A DNA stretch of 64,000 bases from Physcomitrium patens (GCF_000002425.4 NC_037271.1:10054178-10118177), one strand, 5' to 3'; positions 21,278 to 35,090 are shown, counted from the stretch's first letter. Translations and numbers: made by a program. The notes: generated by a model from the letters alone, not told the origin.

Positions 21278-24200
21278 ATGGTGAAGTTCTCGAAGCAGTT
21301 GGAGGGCTCCCTGGTGCCGGAATGGAAAGGTGCCTATTGCAATTACAAAGGACTCAAGCGGGATGTGAACCGCATTAAGCAGGACCGACTGGAGCAGGCG
21401 TCGGGGCGCCGCAGCAGCTTCGGTCACCTGAGATCGCTGGGATCTCTTTCGAAGTTTAACAGTATCGGTACTCGCATCAAGCGGACTGCCACTGGATTGA
21501 CCCGTGGCTGCGATGAGGTGGGCCTCGTGTTCGACTCTTGTTTATGTCCCTAGGTCATCTTTGAGTAACCACAAACAGTTTATATTTCTATTGTGATTTG
21601 TGTGCAACTTTTACGTAATAAGTTATCCAGTGGATGAGTTTTATCTCGCACGAGCATGAATTGAAGCGCAAAGCGTGAACCTGAAATAGTTGGATTCTTT
21701 CGAGAGCAGAACGGGTGCATGAAATCTTTAGATATTTGTCGTGATTTGGAAACAACAGCGCTGTGTGATACCGACTTGGTGGAACTGCTCGGCCACGCTG
21801 AGCAGGACAAGATTTTCTTCAACCATTTGGATTCGGAATTGGAGAAGATCGACCGCTTCTATAAGATCAAGGAGGCTGAATACATCGCCCGGGCTGGTCG
21901 CCTGGAGAAGCAGCTGTTGGCTTTTTTCGAGGTACATGAAGCTCTTGCGCGACAGAATCTGAAGCTTCAGACCTTCTCTTTCATCAAATCGAAGGGTGGC
22001 GACGCAGACTCGTCTGGTGAGTCTTACCGATGGTCCAAACCTTATCCTGATCTCAGGACTAGAACACTAGTTTGCACATTTTTTTAAAAAAATAGAAAAC
22101 AAACACTTCCAGTCGACTATTGTATCACTTCCCTCTGTCTTCATGTTATAAATCTCGAGATTTCCAAAGGATTTTGATCAACTGGATCGAATAATTTCTT
22201 TTCTCTTTTCGCGGCAGTGTTTGGGTACGAAAGCCCGCTTCTCGAAGTCATCACAATGCAGCGTGGAGACCAAGCTCTTAGCAAAGAGGCCAACAGATTC
22301 CAGCCCGAGAATGAGCCTTCAGTGGGAGAGGAACGTTGTGCAAGCAGTTCCACCGATGAAGAGATGGAAATCATAGCGAACTTCATTGAGAATGTTAATG
22401 TGACGGAGACTCAAGATTCATACTCCGTCGCTGAAGTCGCGATCCCAGTTGAAGACGACAGCGGCAATACCCCTCCCTGGTTCACAATCAAAGGCAACTC
22501 GATAGAATCATCTCCAAGACACCATAGCGCGTGCAGAGATGAATCCGATGGGTTTAATGTCGTTGCAGAGAGTCCCTCTCTCGTCATGCAAAGGAACGTA
22601 AAACACGACCGAGAGCAGAAATCCAGCATCCGAAAGTCCAAAAAAACGAGATCTAATATCATCCAGGACATGATAGACATAAGCTTCAGGAAGAAGAAGG
22701 TCCAAAGCTCGGAGAAGATGCTACGTTCTGCGTTTATCGAGTTCTACCGTGGCCTTGGTCTGCTCAAAAGTTACAGGTATAGCGGGTGGCATCTTTACAT
22801 TCCTCGAAGTATCTGCAACCATATGGATGTCTGGTTTGATCTCCTGAATTCAACTTTAATAGTGTGGCAGTAAGATGATTGACCTTGGTGTTAAACGTGG
22901 TCTTTTGCAGTTCCTTGAACATGGTGGCATTTGCCAAGATCATGAAGAAGTATGATAAGGTGGTGAAACACAAATTGGGACCCGTGTACATCCGAGAAGT
23001 GGAGCGCTCCTATTTTGCAACTTCGGATACGGTGCGAGAGCTCAACGCTTGTCACACTTCGTAGATCTCATTCTAGGGTTTTTCTTTTTTAGTACTGTTC
23101 ACTGATCAGGTGAAAAATGATGCCATTCTCTCTTGGCATGGATTGAACCCAGGTTACGAAGTTGATGACAAAGGTTGAGGAGATTTTCACCAAGCATTTC
23201 GCCGACCATGATCGACGCAAAGCTATGCGGCAGCTGAGACCTATTCATCAACACGGTGGTCACAGCATTACTTTCTTGCTAGGTACCCTAGACTCGTGAT
23301 CCTCCCCTCACCACCATTCTTCAAACATTTGATCCCGAAATTCATCTTCACGTCTCATGATCTTACATGATCTTCCACACGATTCGAATGCGTGAATTTT
23401 TGCAGGAATCTTCACAGGTGTTGCAGAGGCACTGCTGGTAGGTTTTCTAATCTTACTCTTTTCCGCCCCCGAGTACAGAACCGTTGGTGGTCACAATTAC
23501 ATTGACTCCGTCTTCCATGTGTTTAGCACTTTGGGCTTGGTGCTGCTTCACAGGTACATGTACGGGTGGAATGTATATTCATGGCAGCGAGTCCGCATCA
23601 ACTACCCTTTCATCTGCGAGTTCGCTCCGGGCACAGAGCTTCGGTACCGAGAAGTATTTCTTGTCTGCACTTCATTTACAAGCTTGTTGCTCGGCGCCAT
23701 GATTGTGCACATCATTGCCAGCACCAAACAAGCTCCCTTGGGAATCTACACCCCCGAATTCGCTCCGATGGCCATCTCCTCGGTGAAGACTCAATCTCTG
23801 GAGAGATCCCAATTATTATTATTTTTTGAGTTTTACAAGACGGTAGTTGAACATGCTTTATTCTTTCCGAAATCTCACTCATCAAAGTGTTTCTAAACTG
23901 TCGTTTTCTTCATGTGCAGTTGTTTATCGTTTCTGTTTGCTCACCAGCGAACATTCTTTATAGATCTTCTCGAATGTTTTTTCTCTGCTGCTTGAAGCGT
24001 GTTATATTAGCGCCTTTTTATACGGTACGTAGCATCAGACAAAACTGCTTAGGCTTCTACATTCAATCAGCCCAGCTATGTGAGCATTACTGTGGAGCAC
24101 AGCTTCATACACGAACAATGGAATGCTGCAGGACTGCAACTAACTTGACAGTCGGTCTGTTTTGGGGAGGATTCACAGGTAATTCTAGCAGATTTTTTCC

Positions 24201-25295
24201 TTGGCGATCAATTGACAAGCCAAGTTTCTTCATTCCGGAATTTAGAATTCATAATATGTTACTACTTGGGCGGGTACTTTGAAATCAGAGATGAAGACGC
24301 GTGCACACAGAACAAAACATTCCAAGGACTAATCTACGTCTTCTCTTTACTTCCTTACTCGTTCCGCTTCTGGCAGGTAATGTGAATCACATGTATTTTC
24401 AACAAGCAAGTCCTTCGATTCCTTCATCTTGCTTTTTGCAAGTCACTTCATGGATTAAGCGTAAAACAGTCATGAAGTTTAGTTGCAAAATTGTTGAGCT
24501 TCGGATCTGGGTTGTTGATTTTTACAGTGCTTGAGGAGGTGGCGAGATGAAGGAGATACGAAGCAGCTGTACAACGCTGGAAAGTATGCATCTGCGATGA
24601 TGGCTGTGGGGGTCAGGGTTACATATTCCATGAAGGAAGATACCACCTGGCTTGTTCTTTTCATACTCTTTTCCTGTTTTGCCACCTTTTATCAATTGTA
24701 CTGGGATATTGTCGTCGACTGGGGGCTGCTGCAAAAAAACTCCAAGAACAAGTGGCTCCGAGACAATCTCATTTTCAGGAAGAAATACATTTACTTTGTA
24801 TCCATGGTATGTCAAGATCGAAGTTACGAATCGAGTTACGCGATTTTATGGCTTTCTGCACATTTAACTGAAGCTTGGAGAATGCTTACTTTTTTGTTGT
24901 GGAATGGGTTTGTATTAAGCAGGGAGTAAACACAGTATTAAGACTTGCGTGGGTTTCATCGATCCAACATCTTAATTATTTTCCGGGGTTCAGTCAAGCA
25001 GGCTGGTATAACATATTTGCGTCTTTAGAGGTCATCCGCCGTGGCCATTGGAATTTCAACAGGTAAATGCACTCTTCCTGATAATGATGTTCAAAACATA
25101 ACAGTCGCTTCAAACTGGTGTCTTGGAGATCGCACTTTCAGTTGAAGTTTATCTGCACTATTTCTACTTAATCTGCTTACGAATGCTGTGTTCTGATTGG
25201 AAAATGAGCACCTCAACAACGTCGGCAAATTCAGAGCAGTGAAAACTGTCCCCCTCCCATTTGAGGAATTTGACGTGAGCGCCATGTCCTTGTAG
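21278..25295 (+). CDS. PHO1-type phosphate exporter (SPX and EXS domains), 11 exons
   Basis: Plant PHO1 proteins export phosphate from cells and load it for long-distance transport; the SPX domain senses inositol pyrophosphates and the EXS domain is needed for export. Predicted exons: 21278-21517, 21710-22016, 22218-22776, 22920-23031, 23153-23282, 23406-23842, 23920-24024, 24179-24376, 24528-24806, 24923-25062, 25196-25295, giving 868 aa (the family is mostly 750-850). The SPX start is [23 protein letters not shown] continues through exon 3 to LGLLKSY and the exon 4 start [16 protein letters not shown]. Hydrophobic spans follow in exon 6 ([19 protein letters not shown]). EXS signatures are [11 protein letters not shown] (exon 8), [14 protein letters not shown] and WLRDNL (exon 9), [12 protein letters not shown] (exon 10) and [19 protein letters not shown] (exon 11). 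All introns start GT. All end AG except the last, which ends TG. The exon 6/7 junction is the least certain. Confidence 0.88.
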
Positions 25296-26169
25296 AATCA
25301 TTCCATATTTGCACGCATTATCCAGTTTCTCACTCGAGAATTTCGGCGTATAAGGAAAGGTTAAAAAAAAACATTGAAGGTAATCAGATTTAGTTATGGA
25401 ATCAGGCTTGTACAGTCGGATTGTTTGTAGAAATGTTTTATATGTCGATATATTTTGATTTTGGTATAGTTTTTTTATTATTATTATTAATTTATTTTTT
25501 TGGCTCAACGATACTTGTGAATCATTCAAGGATAGTATCTCTGGTTAGAAACTCAATTGGTTGTTATAGACAATATGTTTAAGTCAACTTAATTGGTTGT
25601 GATTCATGACCAACACATTTCATGTTCTCAAACACTCATTCATTCTCTATTCTTGTATTACTTGAATATTGCTAAACTTTAATGATCAAATATGCTTCTG
25701 CCATTACTAAATCCACTTGTTCATGCCATTGTTCTAATGGAGTGAATAAGAATTGAGACATAGATATTCACATAAACTACAAACTTATATATACTTAGTA
25801 ATGAAATATTTCTCCTTGTGTCTAAATAAACGTCAATATTTGCATGTGTGTAAAATGGCTATTAAAAACCCACAAGTTTCTTCATTCATAATTTGTTTTT
25901 GGACTTGAAAGAGTTTGAACAAAGACACCATGATGTTGTGTACTCTTAGTAGAAGAGAACAACCACAATCCAAACTTTAAAATACTACCACAATATTGAA
26001 GAAGAATCATAGAAGAAGATGACAACTTGTTAAAATATTAAACCCATATGAAGTGTTAAACTATGTGGAACTTCAAACTACCTTAACAATCTATCAATTC
26101 TAATCCAAACTGTGCAAGAGCTTCATGCCAAGTATATTTAGCATGTATCAAAAGCCTATCATATGATAT
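25296..26169. other. Intergenic, 3' flank of the PHO1-like gene
   Basis: AT-rich after the stop codon. No ORF or repeat I can name. The 3' UTR and polyadenylation region of the PHO1-like gene presumably lie in the first few hundred bases. Confidence 0.5.
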
Positions 26170-26600
26170 TGTGTCAATAAGTATATACATTTTTTCATTA
26201 TAGTATCAAAGCAAAACACAAAGTACCACTAGATTTCATCTTCTCTTTCATCCATTATGGCAATCACCTTGACTCTTAGTGATTAGTGGATTGATCAACT
26301 AGACAAGAACTATATCACGTGGAGTTTTGATACATTGTTATCTTAGCTTATACACACAATATAATAGAAATGGTAGAATGCATGATATGTATATTTTTTA
26401 AGAAGATGCTGACCCTTTTTCAACAATACAAAGCTAGATTGCATGTATTAAGTATTTGCATCAAGGTTTGTGATGTCAACTCAAAACTAGTTACCACTTA
26501 TAAGACTTAATGGCATAATACCACACAAAGCTTTTTTTTAGTGAAAAACCAATTATCTTGTATACACATCACTTTGATTGTCTATCATGGTATCATGTAC
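26170..26600 (+). mobile_element. Small decayed Ty1/copia remnant J
   Basis: TAGTATCAAAGC near 26199 resembles the tRNA-Met primer site TGGTATCAGAGC. About 100 bases on, the translation gives IDQLDKNYITWSFDTLL, a typical start of copia gag (LDxxNYxTW). Stops and drift make the rest unreadable. The LTR edges are not determined. Confidence 0.5.
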
Positions 26601-27667
26601 TAAAAGAAAAATAACAGAAGTTGGATGTCCAAGCACAAAAAAAAAATTCTAAGCCTATTGCGCTCTTACAAAATATTGCTTCAATCAAATTTGTGGATTT
26701 ATTACACTCACAAAAAAAATTCAATAATCTTAAAATTCAAATATCCAAGATCCTAATCCAATTAAATTCCTATACCTTTCAATCCAACTATTTAATTAAT
26801 CTCAAATTTATAGAACACATTTAAGACAAGCATATTTATAAATCCACAAAATTTTATCCATACATATGCTCCAATACTTACAAATTTCTCAAATATGTAA
26901 ACCTCTTTTTATTTCTCAAAATCCAAAATCTCTCAAAAAAGCTCTCAAAACTCAATTCATCAAAATCACTTAAAACCTATGGTAGAACATCCCTCCTAAA
27001 GTCTTCTTGCTAACCTCACTATTCAATTAGCAAGTCATCAAATATACCTTTAGATCAAAATAACCTTGTATCCAAGATCCAAAAACTGTAGTCAATACTA
27101 AAGATTTATATATATATATATATATATATACATATATTCAAAGGCAAAAATCAAGATGGAATCTAAAAAATGTAGAATCTAAATTACTTAATAAAACTCA
27201 CAATATTTGTCACATTTTGGAATCCACAAGCTCTTATAGAATTTCATCCACTATTTTTAGAATAAGTAGTAGAAAGCAATCTAATAAATCATTTCCACAT
27301 CAATCCACATGCAAAAATGTCAGGGTTGTAGATGCCCTCTTTCACTGAGCGAACTCCAATCCCGGACAGCAAAAATATGCCCTGCAATACAATCCAAGTC
27401 TTTCGTCCGGAAGCTTCATCTGTGTGATCAATTCTTTAGCCGCATGGGACACAGAATTGTGGCTTATTGCCATGAAAGACCCTTTGCGAATCATGCATTG
27501 CGACATGTTATATCTCTCTCAACGTGTCTGATCCAATTCACGTCTGAGTCGATTATGTCAAAATCTTCTTTTACATGAGCTGAATTTACATGAGGCCAGC
27601 TTAGGTGGGTGCTTGTTCCACACCAACAGTCTTGCTCAGTAATCTATACAAAAGTGTCATTCGAGGA

Positions 27668-27707
<40 letters not shown>

Positions 27708-28127
27708 GTTGCTTCAGGTTTCCCTCATCTTCAAAAGAATACCGAGTCTAATGGAAAAAAAAACTAAAAAAATAGTACGGTTTGAGCCAGGCTAGTGTGC
27801 CTGCAAGCCTGGGGCATTTCTGGATGCGGAAAATCGACTGGTTGGTCCTCTAAACCTGTTTCGTCTACACATTACACCCAACCATAGTTCAGAAATATGT
27901 CACTAATTTGAACACAGATCAAATACTGAAGTTCGACCCTCAGTTCTCACAGATGACGAAGGATTCAGAACCAGCTAGTTCTTTCACTGCAAAATTCATT
28001 CTATATTCAAGTTCGAGTTGAAACCATCTCGATCATTACCAACAATCACTGCGTAAGTCTCTCTTCACCTCAAGATACATAGATCCTTCCACACTTATAC
28101 ATCGTAGACTACAGTAATACAACTGGT
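26601..28127. other. Intergenic, no gene recognised
   Basis: AT-rich to about 27300, with an AT repeat at 27107-27130. 27309-27578 is a GC-richer patch with a 90-codon plus-strand ORF (start MQKCQGCRCPLSLSEL) that I do not recognise and that has no supporting context. Another AT microsatellite lies at 27673-27705. The last few hundred bases probably include the 3' UTR of the JASON-like gene on the minus strand. Confidence 0.5.
27673..27705. repeat. (TA)n microsatellite
   Basis: About 16 TA units. Confidence 0.95.
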
Positions 28128-30493
28128 TCATTCCATCACGTTCACAAGGAGTTTGTACCTTTCAGGAATTGCTTCTTGTGATGCTAACGCTTGTGCGAGA
28201 CGTTCCTCGAAAGAAGTAGCATGCCACATCACTTTTTGATCCTGCACCCCAAAGCCCGTGGCACTTAACTCTCATGGTCCGGTGAGCTTTACATTCCACG
28301 AATCAGTCATTTCCTTTGTAAGCTAGCACTACACCCATCCACAAGAAATAAATGTGAGAAATCCATGCTCACCTCCCTGTACTTGTGGGTCGAGTTCGGA
28401 ATGCCCTTGCCATCCCACGCTGAACGCTTCGTAGCCCACGCTGCTTCCCAATGATCAGCAAGTGAGCCAAATATGGGTCTCTCCTCGGGATCTAGGTCCA
28501 TCACCCGCGTGAAATTGAGCTCCGATGTTGTGGTTTTAGGCGAGACGAACACTTCCGGCGTTACTAAAACGTCCCGAATGGGGGTACTCATCAGCGTGTT
28601 ATCCTCTTGCTGCCCTTCACACTCCAGAACTACAGTGTCAGCCGGTGTCTGACGCACTCCACCAGACTCGCTTCTCCGGGGCGCGACATCCTCCGGAGGT
28701 AAGGAACCTTCTTCATCTCGTGGTGATACTTCCGAGCTACTGGTCGAGGAGGCTAAACTCTCGTCAAGGATGCGGCCAGTGATGCTTCTCGCCGCGTCTT
28801 CATCAGAAGATCCACAACCTGGTCCGTGATTGTCAATCATCACTTCGTCTCTCTGTTCAGAGGGGAGGTTAACAAATGAACCAGAAGCAGACTCGGCTTC
28901 CACAAGCTCCAAATTCTTTTGCACTCTCTGCGTCGGCAATTCTTGCACCTTCTCCACAAGCACATAATCATCCCACTCTTCTGTGAAGAGAAACTCAGAA
29001 ACATCCTCTGTCGCAAGTGCGGCGTCCAGAACTTTCTTTCCAGTCGATTCCGAAGAATTTCTGTCTGCTTCCTGTTGTTGGACGACAGGTTCGTTAACAC
29101 TAGTCGAAACGCTGTCAGGAGATACATGACGATCTAGAGGCACGGCATTGCCGAAAGACAGACCCGGGGTCACGTCACTTTTTTGCTTGAGCCGGAGCTC
29201 CTCGTCAAAGGGCAAGGCCTCTGTAACAGGTGGTAAAGATCTTTGAAATGCACGAGACCCAGATTGCAAGGACGATTTCCTAGACGAACAGAGGAAGCTG
29301 CTTATGTAGGAAGGTTTTGGAGCAGATTGATCAATCGATGAGAGCTCTGCCATTCGAGCCTGTCGTCTGGCCTCCTTGAAAGCAGACACTACGTTCGAGG
29401 CTTCCAGATGGTCCTTCGTAGCAGCCAGAAGTGGCGTGGAGTGAGGAGATCGAGGGCTTTGAGAAAGCTGCTCATATGGTTCTAAATTCATTGAAAAACA
29501 ATTTGCACCGCCCTGCACATCAAGCAATTTCTCCTCCGAATTCACACTGCTGCTGGACCATACTAGTCTCGGAGCAACTCCTTGAGGAACTTTAGCACTT
29601 GGCGTTTCCTGGAGAAGTGAACACGAACGCAACGCAATCAGTAACCTCGAGCTCACGACGCTACCATGAAACTGTGGTCACAGATGGCGTGCAATATAAC
29701 AGACTACCAAGTTCCACATTATCGACTCGTGCATACCTTGAAATGCAAATCAGGAGAGGTACTTGGTCCTAACAACACTGCGGCTTTCTCAGCGGCGGCA
29801 GCCGTAGTATCCCTGTCATGTCACGCCATGTATGTATCTAGTAAGAAAATCCAAAAAACAAGCTGCAAGAAAAGGTAAATAGAATTCAATCGATTCGCAA
29901 TCCAAGCACACAAATATCAAACTTACAAGGCCAGGGAACCTTTGTCCACATTGTCGGACTCTTTCAAAAGCTCAGAGAAAGACTTCCGTGTGCTTGGCGG
30001 TACTCGTGGAAACTGAATTGATAGAAAACCCTCTCCGGGAACGCCGTCGGAAAAACCCCAGTATGGTCCATACTCTCCTTTGATTCTTGCGTCAAAGGAA
30101 GCAGATTCCTCTCGACCACGCGTAACCTGAAAATTTTAACCAGCTGTGACACTTACGAAATTGTCCGAGAAACGTTTCGAGGTGAAGTACTTTAACCAGA
30201 ATACAAAGGTTACTGATTAGAGCGTGGACGTGAAAGACAAGCTGGACCTGTGGCAGATCCGGGTGCCAGCTCTTAAATGAATCAGCAGGCTGCTTAGTTT
30301 AAGAAACAGAATTCAATACCTCGTGGCTCCGTTTGTTGCCTTCCCCTGCGTGTGCACACGAATCGCTCTCCCAATTCTCGTCTTCATATCTTCCCAACGA
30401 TGAGTTCTTTATTGGTGTCGGGGACTCTGGTGCATGGCCGTTGACGAACGCGTCGTATCCGGCACCTCTAGGATCCAAGAAGTCTGTACCCAT
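28128..30493 (-). CDS. JASON-like plant protein, 5 exons
   Basis: Predicted exons in reading order: 30493-30320, 30126-29927, 29812-29737, 29608-28373, 28241-28128. All splice sites are GT-AG and the phases agree, giving 599 aa. The C-terminus reads WDGKGIPNSTHKYRE at the end of exon 4, continuing in exon 5 with DQKVMWHATSFEERLAQAL, which I recognise as the conserved tail of the plant JASON family. Arabidopsis JASON (AT1G06660) helps keep the two meiosis II spindles apart in pollen; whether this protein does the same is unknown. The middle is Ser/Glu-rich, low complexity and probably disordered, with EFLFTEEWDDYVLV and TPIRDVLVTPEVFVSPKT as recognisable blocks. The start is uncertain: the ATG at 30491-30493 is the first in frame with MGTDFLDPRGAGYDAF, but a further 5' exon is possible. 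Confidence 0.65.
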
Positions 30494-30719
30494 AAATTCA
30501 ACATAACCATTTCTCAAGGTTCAGCCAGACTGCTCACTACTGCCATTACAAAGTCCTGAAGAGAAACCTCCTGCATCGACTGCAAGAATTTGAAAAACTC
30601 TGAATTCGCCAGAGTTTGTTACGCTGCTTACACAATCTAAATACACACGTGCCAGAAGCAAAACGGACATTCACTACCGACAAAACTCGAGCTGAAATCC
30701 TTCCACGAAATCAATGCTT

Positions 30720-30754
<35 letters not shown>

Positions 30755-31850
30755 CCGAAACGAAACCACGACTGACCTTCAATGCGCGGTGTCTTGGTGA
30801 AGTCGTAATGGTGACCAAGCCTAGAATCAAATGTATCACTGCTCACTCTTCTCTGGCGCACACAAAAATATAAACACAATCACACCCAATTCGAGCTTGA
30901 CTACAACCACGCAAACCCAAACAATTACAGCGCAACCCAACGCAGCACAACACACAATACACGCCCGCAACTCACCGCTACACGGACTCATCATCATCAC
31001 CATTAAACAAACTGGAAAACTAATCACTCCGTCCTCAAACCACCTCGGACAACCTCTTTCAAGCCAACCCATGTCCTGATCCCCTGTCGCCACCACAAAG
31101 CCTCACTACACTAAAAGAGTCGTACCCCAATTCGGCGAACGGACTTGTCCTTGATTCCGAGGCACGTCCACAGCCACCCCATCCCGCCTGGATCCCTATT
31201 CCACCATTCTTAACATATCTTTAGGTCTCTCCATCACCCCACTTCACTTCTCACCTAACCGCAACCTTCTCCTTCACCCAACGATAGCAATTACACTCTC
31301 TCTCGCTTCCTTCCTGTGATCCACTACATCACATCCTGTCTCTCGCTCACTCGCTCGACAATAATGCTTCTGAGGGCTCGCTCGCGAATCCACAGAGAGC
31401 GCGACCCCAAATTTGGAGCTGGAGGTAATCCGGGTGCAAGTGCGAAGATGGCGGCGCTCTTTCTGAGAATTCAGGAATCAAGACAAACAAACAAACCCAA
31501 ATGGAACGAAAGACTCAAAACGACGACGACGACGACGACGAAAACCTCCTTCTCTGCTAATCCCCCCCCCCCACCTCACCCACCTGCCCGTGCCCGTGCC
31601 CCTGCCCCCTCTCTACCCTACTCTACTTACAGTGGGTTGCGTACTTCCTTCCTACCCCCTTTGGCGGGCAGTGGGCAGCAAATTAATGGCGCTTGCTGCC
31701 GGGGGGGGGGGGGTTGGGGTCCTGATGTTACGACTTGGCAGGACATCCTTTGGAGCTCCTTCGTAACGGATGAAGGAAGGTCGCATGAAGGGAAAAAATA
31801 ATAAATAAATAAATAAATAAATGCGTCAAATGTTTTATATATATACATGA
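30494..31850. promoter_or_regulatory. Upstream region of the JASON-like gene; simple repeats
   Basis: GC-richer, pyrimidine/purine-biased sequence with no recognisable coding region. It contains (AG)n at 30723-30751, (ACG)n at 31520-31540, a C run at 31562-31572, a 13-base G run at 31701-31713 and (AATA)n at 31797-31822. GA tracts and such leaders are common in plant 5' UTRs and promoters, so this probably includes the promoter of the minus-strand gene. Confidence 0.4.
30723..30751. repeat. (AG)n microsatellite
   Basis: About 14 AG units just upstream of the JASON-like gene; on the gene's strand it is a CT tract. Confidence 0.95.
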
Positions 31851-32011
31851 AAAAACTTTAAAGACTCGGGTTTATGTTTTCATTCACTAGCTCCTCGTGC
31901 TTCTTCGTTTTCTGCATGAGTGTGTGTGGTCATTTATGGAGGCACCCAACCTAATTGGAAGTTTTGCTTACATTTGGCGTTGGATTTCCGAACTTTGTTT
32001 CAACATTGAAA

Positions 32012-32042
<31 letters not shown>

Positions 32043-33675
32043 GAAAATATGTGGGTGCTTCTTTTCTTTGTATGCTTTTGAATGTGTACACGAATTCCTT
32101 TTTAAAGAGACTTTTTTTCTCCCTTCACTTATACTTTTGCAAGTCCACAAATACGGTATTGTTTTTGTCTTTTCTAGGTAAAAGGCAGCTTTATGCATTC
32201 TTCCTGCCTTGAAGTAAAAACATACATAGTGTTGGTAGTAGTAACAACAAGGAGACATGCTTTCTTAACATTCATATTTTTATGGTATAGAAGTTCCTAT
32301 ATAATTACAAAATTTTGACAATATTGTTAATTTGTAAGATTTCCAATAGGCAAAGCAATGTAAGATTGACAAGTGTTTTTTTGGTGATAAAAAATGTTGT
32401 TCATACTAATTTTAACTTAGGTAGATAGAAACTAGTGGCAATAATTAGAAGTAAGTAAAAACTAATTTAAAATTTACTTTTTTCTTACAACATATCATAA
32501 AAAAATATATTTATTGGTTGGAATATGAACATATTTGTGTTCTACTATGCACTATGTGGCCATAAAAACTGTTCCCATAATTTACTTAGATCTATGAAAC
32601 AATTATAAAAGCATTCTACAATGTAAACACATGTTCTACAAACCTTGTGGTCTTTGAAAACTTATTTGCAAGTTTGTATTGATTGCAAGCATACATAATA
32701 GCTAAATCTTTTTATTTGGCAAAATAACATGTAGCACAAAAAATCATAATAATAATAATAATAATAATAAATTTTATTCTAATTATAATTATATATATTA
32801 TTATATTTAATAAATTAAATAAAAATAAAATATAAGAAACCAATAGTGTATAAAAAAATCTACCTTTTAAACTAATCATATGTATTGGTTATTTTTTATT
32901 AATTATTTTTTTAATAAATAAAATAATATAGATTAATCTAATATTAAAACTAACAATGTAACAGTAACATATGTAGGAGACTAAGAGATTAAGAAGTATA
33001 AGATAAATAAAATGCTAAATTTAAATATAACTTCTTATAATACTAGAAACAATATCTTTTATACAATGTTTTAAAACTTGTGTTGTCAAGACCAAAGCAT
33101 CTTAGCTCTTTATTTAAATTTTTGCAATCAAGTCTTATAAAAGTTTTGAAAAGATATTTTGGAGGTAAAACATTTTCTTTTTATTTAAACTTTCAAAAGA
33201 ATAGATTTTTTTTTTCTTATTTCTTTTGAAGATCTTTGTTTATTCTTAAGATTTATAAATATTTACAAGATATTATATAAAAACCTTAAAAAAATCTAAG
33301 TATTCTTACGTAATATTGTCTTATAGTTTATTTGTTTAAGTAAATAAAACTATTGTTTTGATAAGAAAGCTATTTTCCAAATGATGAATTTCATATATTT
33401 TAAAATAAGTTTTGAAGAAAAAAATTATGAAATATAATGGAATAAATAAATAAATAAATAAATAAAAATATTATAAAGATATCAAGCCAAGTGAAAAAAT
33501 CAATGCATCCACTTCTAAACTTATAACCTATTTAAATTCCATGCATTGATTTTGGTAATAACTTCTAAAATCTTTTAATATATTGAAGTTTTCAATCTTA
33601 TTAGACCACATGGATTTGTTTTTACTCTATTAGTTTTAGTTATTTTAAATGGATTTTAACATGAAACAAACTTTG

Positions 33676-33706
<31 letters not shown>

Positions 33707-35090
33707 AAAAAATGCAGAAATATAAAAAATATAAGATGTATGCTTCATCAATAGTTTATAAATGTTATTTTTAATCAATAATGATTCCATTCTTTTATCT
33801 TTGAATATTCTATAATCGTATATAATAGTTAAAGAATATAGTAGAATATAAATAATTATTTGGTTTCTTTGTTAATTAAAGAAACATTGTAATATCTTTA
33901 ATTAGTAGTTATTTTTGAATAAAAACATTATTTACAAGAGTTCATATATTAGTCTAAACAAGGGTTTCATTTTTGTGTATAATTAGTTGCTCAATTATAC
34001 AAGTAGCACTTTTACAAAATACCTTTATTCTTTTTCTTGAAACATTCTTAAAAATATTTAATAAATTCAAAAGAAAAAGAACATTAGAACCATTAATTAA
34101 ATGTATAATATATGTGAAGGAAAGATGTATTTGTTGTGATAGGTTCTATTAAATATTTTACCATTGATATATATATATATATTACAATTAATTTTAATAC
34201 AAAAGAATATAAATACATGTCAATAATAAAATCAAATCTTCTTCAATGATCTTCTCTAACAGGAATAATGACAGTTTAATTAGAAAGATGTACCATTATA
34301 ATAATGATTTATCTTACATAGTATCTACCTATTAGTATTTTGTTTTGAAAACTATAAATATTAGGCTATATTTTTATAAATCCGTGCAATTCGGTGATTG
34401 CTATGTATGTTATTGAATCTGATTACAAATTTTTGTGAATTGGCTTTGTTTGTTTTTGTGATTTCTTTCATTTTTTTTCTATTTTTTATATTGTTTATTG
34501 GAGGCAATAGTAGAGAGAAGGAAAAGCGGAGAAAATTGATGGCCATAGTTGCTATAGTAATCAAAGTTATTGCACATGAAAAATATTCTTTTTATTACTG
34601 TGCCTCCTAACGCTCCTATTACTGTTCCTTCTACCATTCATCATTTCTTTTGGTATTTTCTTCTTTTTTGTAATTTCAAATGTATGTGAAATTTAAAACT
34701 TGTAAAAATTAAATTATTCATCTAACTTCACTTGAACTCTCATCCAACTCTCAACATGCAACCCAATGCATATAGAACAATAATATTTTTGATACATCAT
34801 GTAATATAAAATCTTAATTAAGTTTTAAAACTAAGAGGTTATATATATATGTATATATATATATAGTATTAAAACCAAACCAATGATTTATTCTTTGAAT
34901 TCACAAAGAATACTCAACACCTTATTGGAAACATGACATTTGATGTACTATTCAAATTGATACTATTGACAAAATTGATATTCACAAGAACTCTCAATTC
35001 TTTGCAATAATAGTTTTTGATGGTTTTAACCCACCATACACACAAAGTATTAAAAAGATTTTTTTTTCATGATTTGTTTAATTTTGCTAA
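31851..35090. other. AT-rich spacer, no gene recognised
   Basis: Microsatellites (AT at 32019-32042, 33684-33704 and 34841-34865; AAT at 32745-32770) in AT-rich DNA. No retroelement domain or long ORF is recognised. Confidence 0.65.

Noticed and set aside
27309-27578. 90-codon plus-strand ORF
   Set aside because: Composition is gene-like but I find no family; too little to call a gene.
31316-31801. 161-codon plus-strand ORF
   Set aside because: Built from (ACG)n, poly-C and poly-G simple sequence, with no domain.
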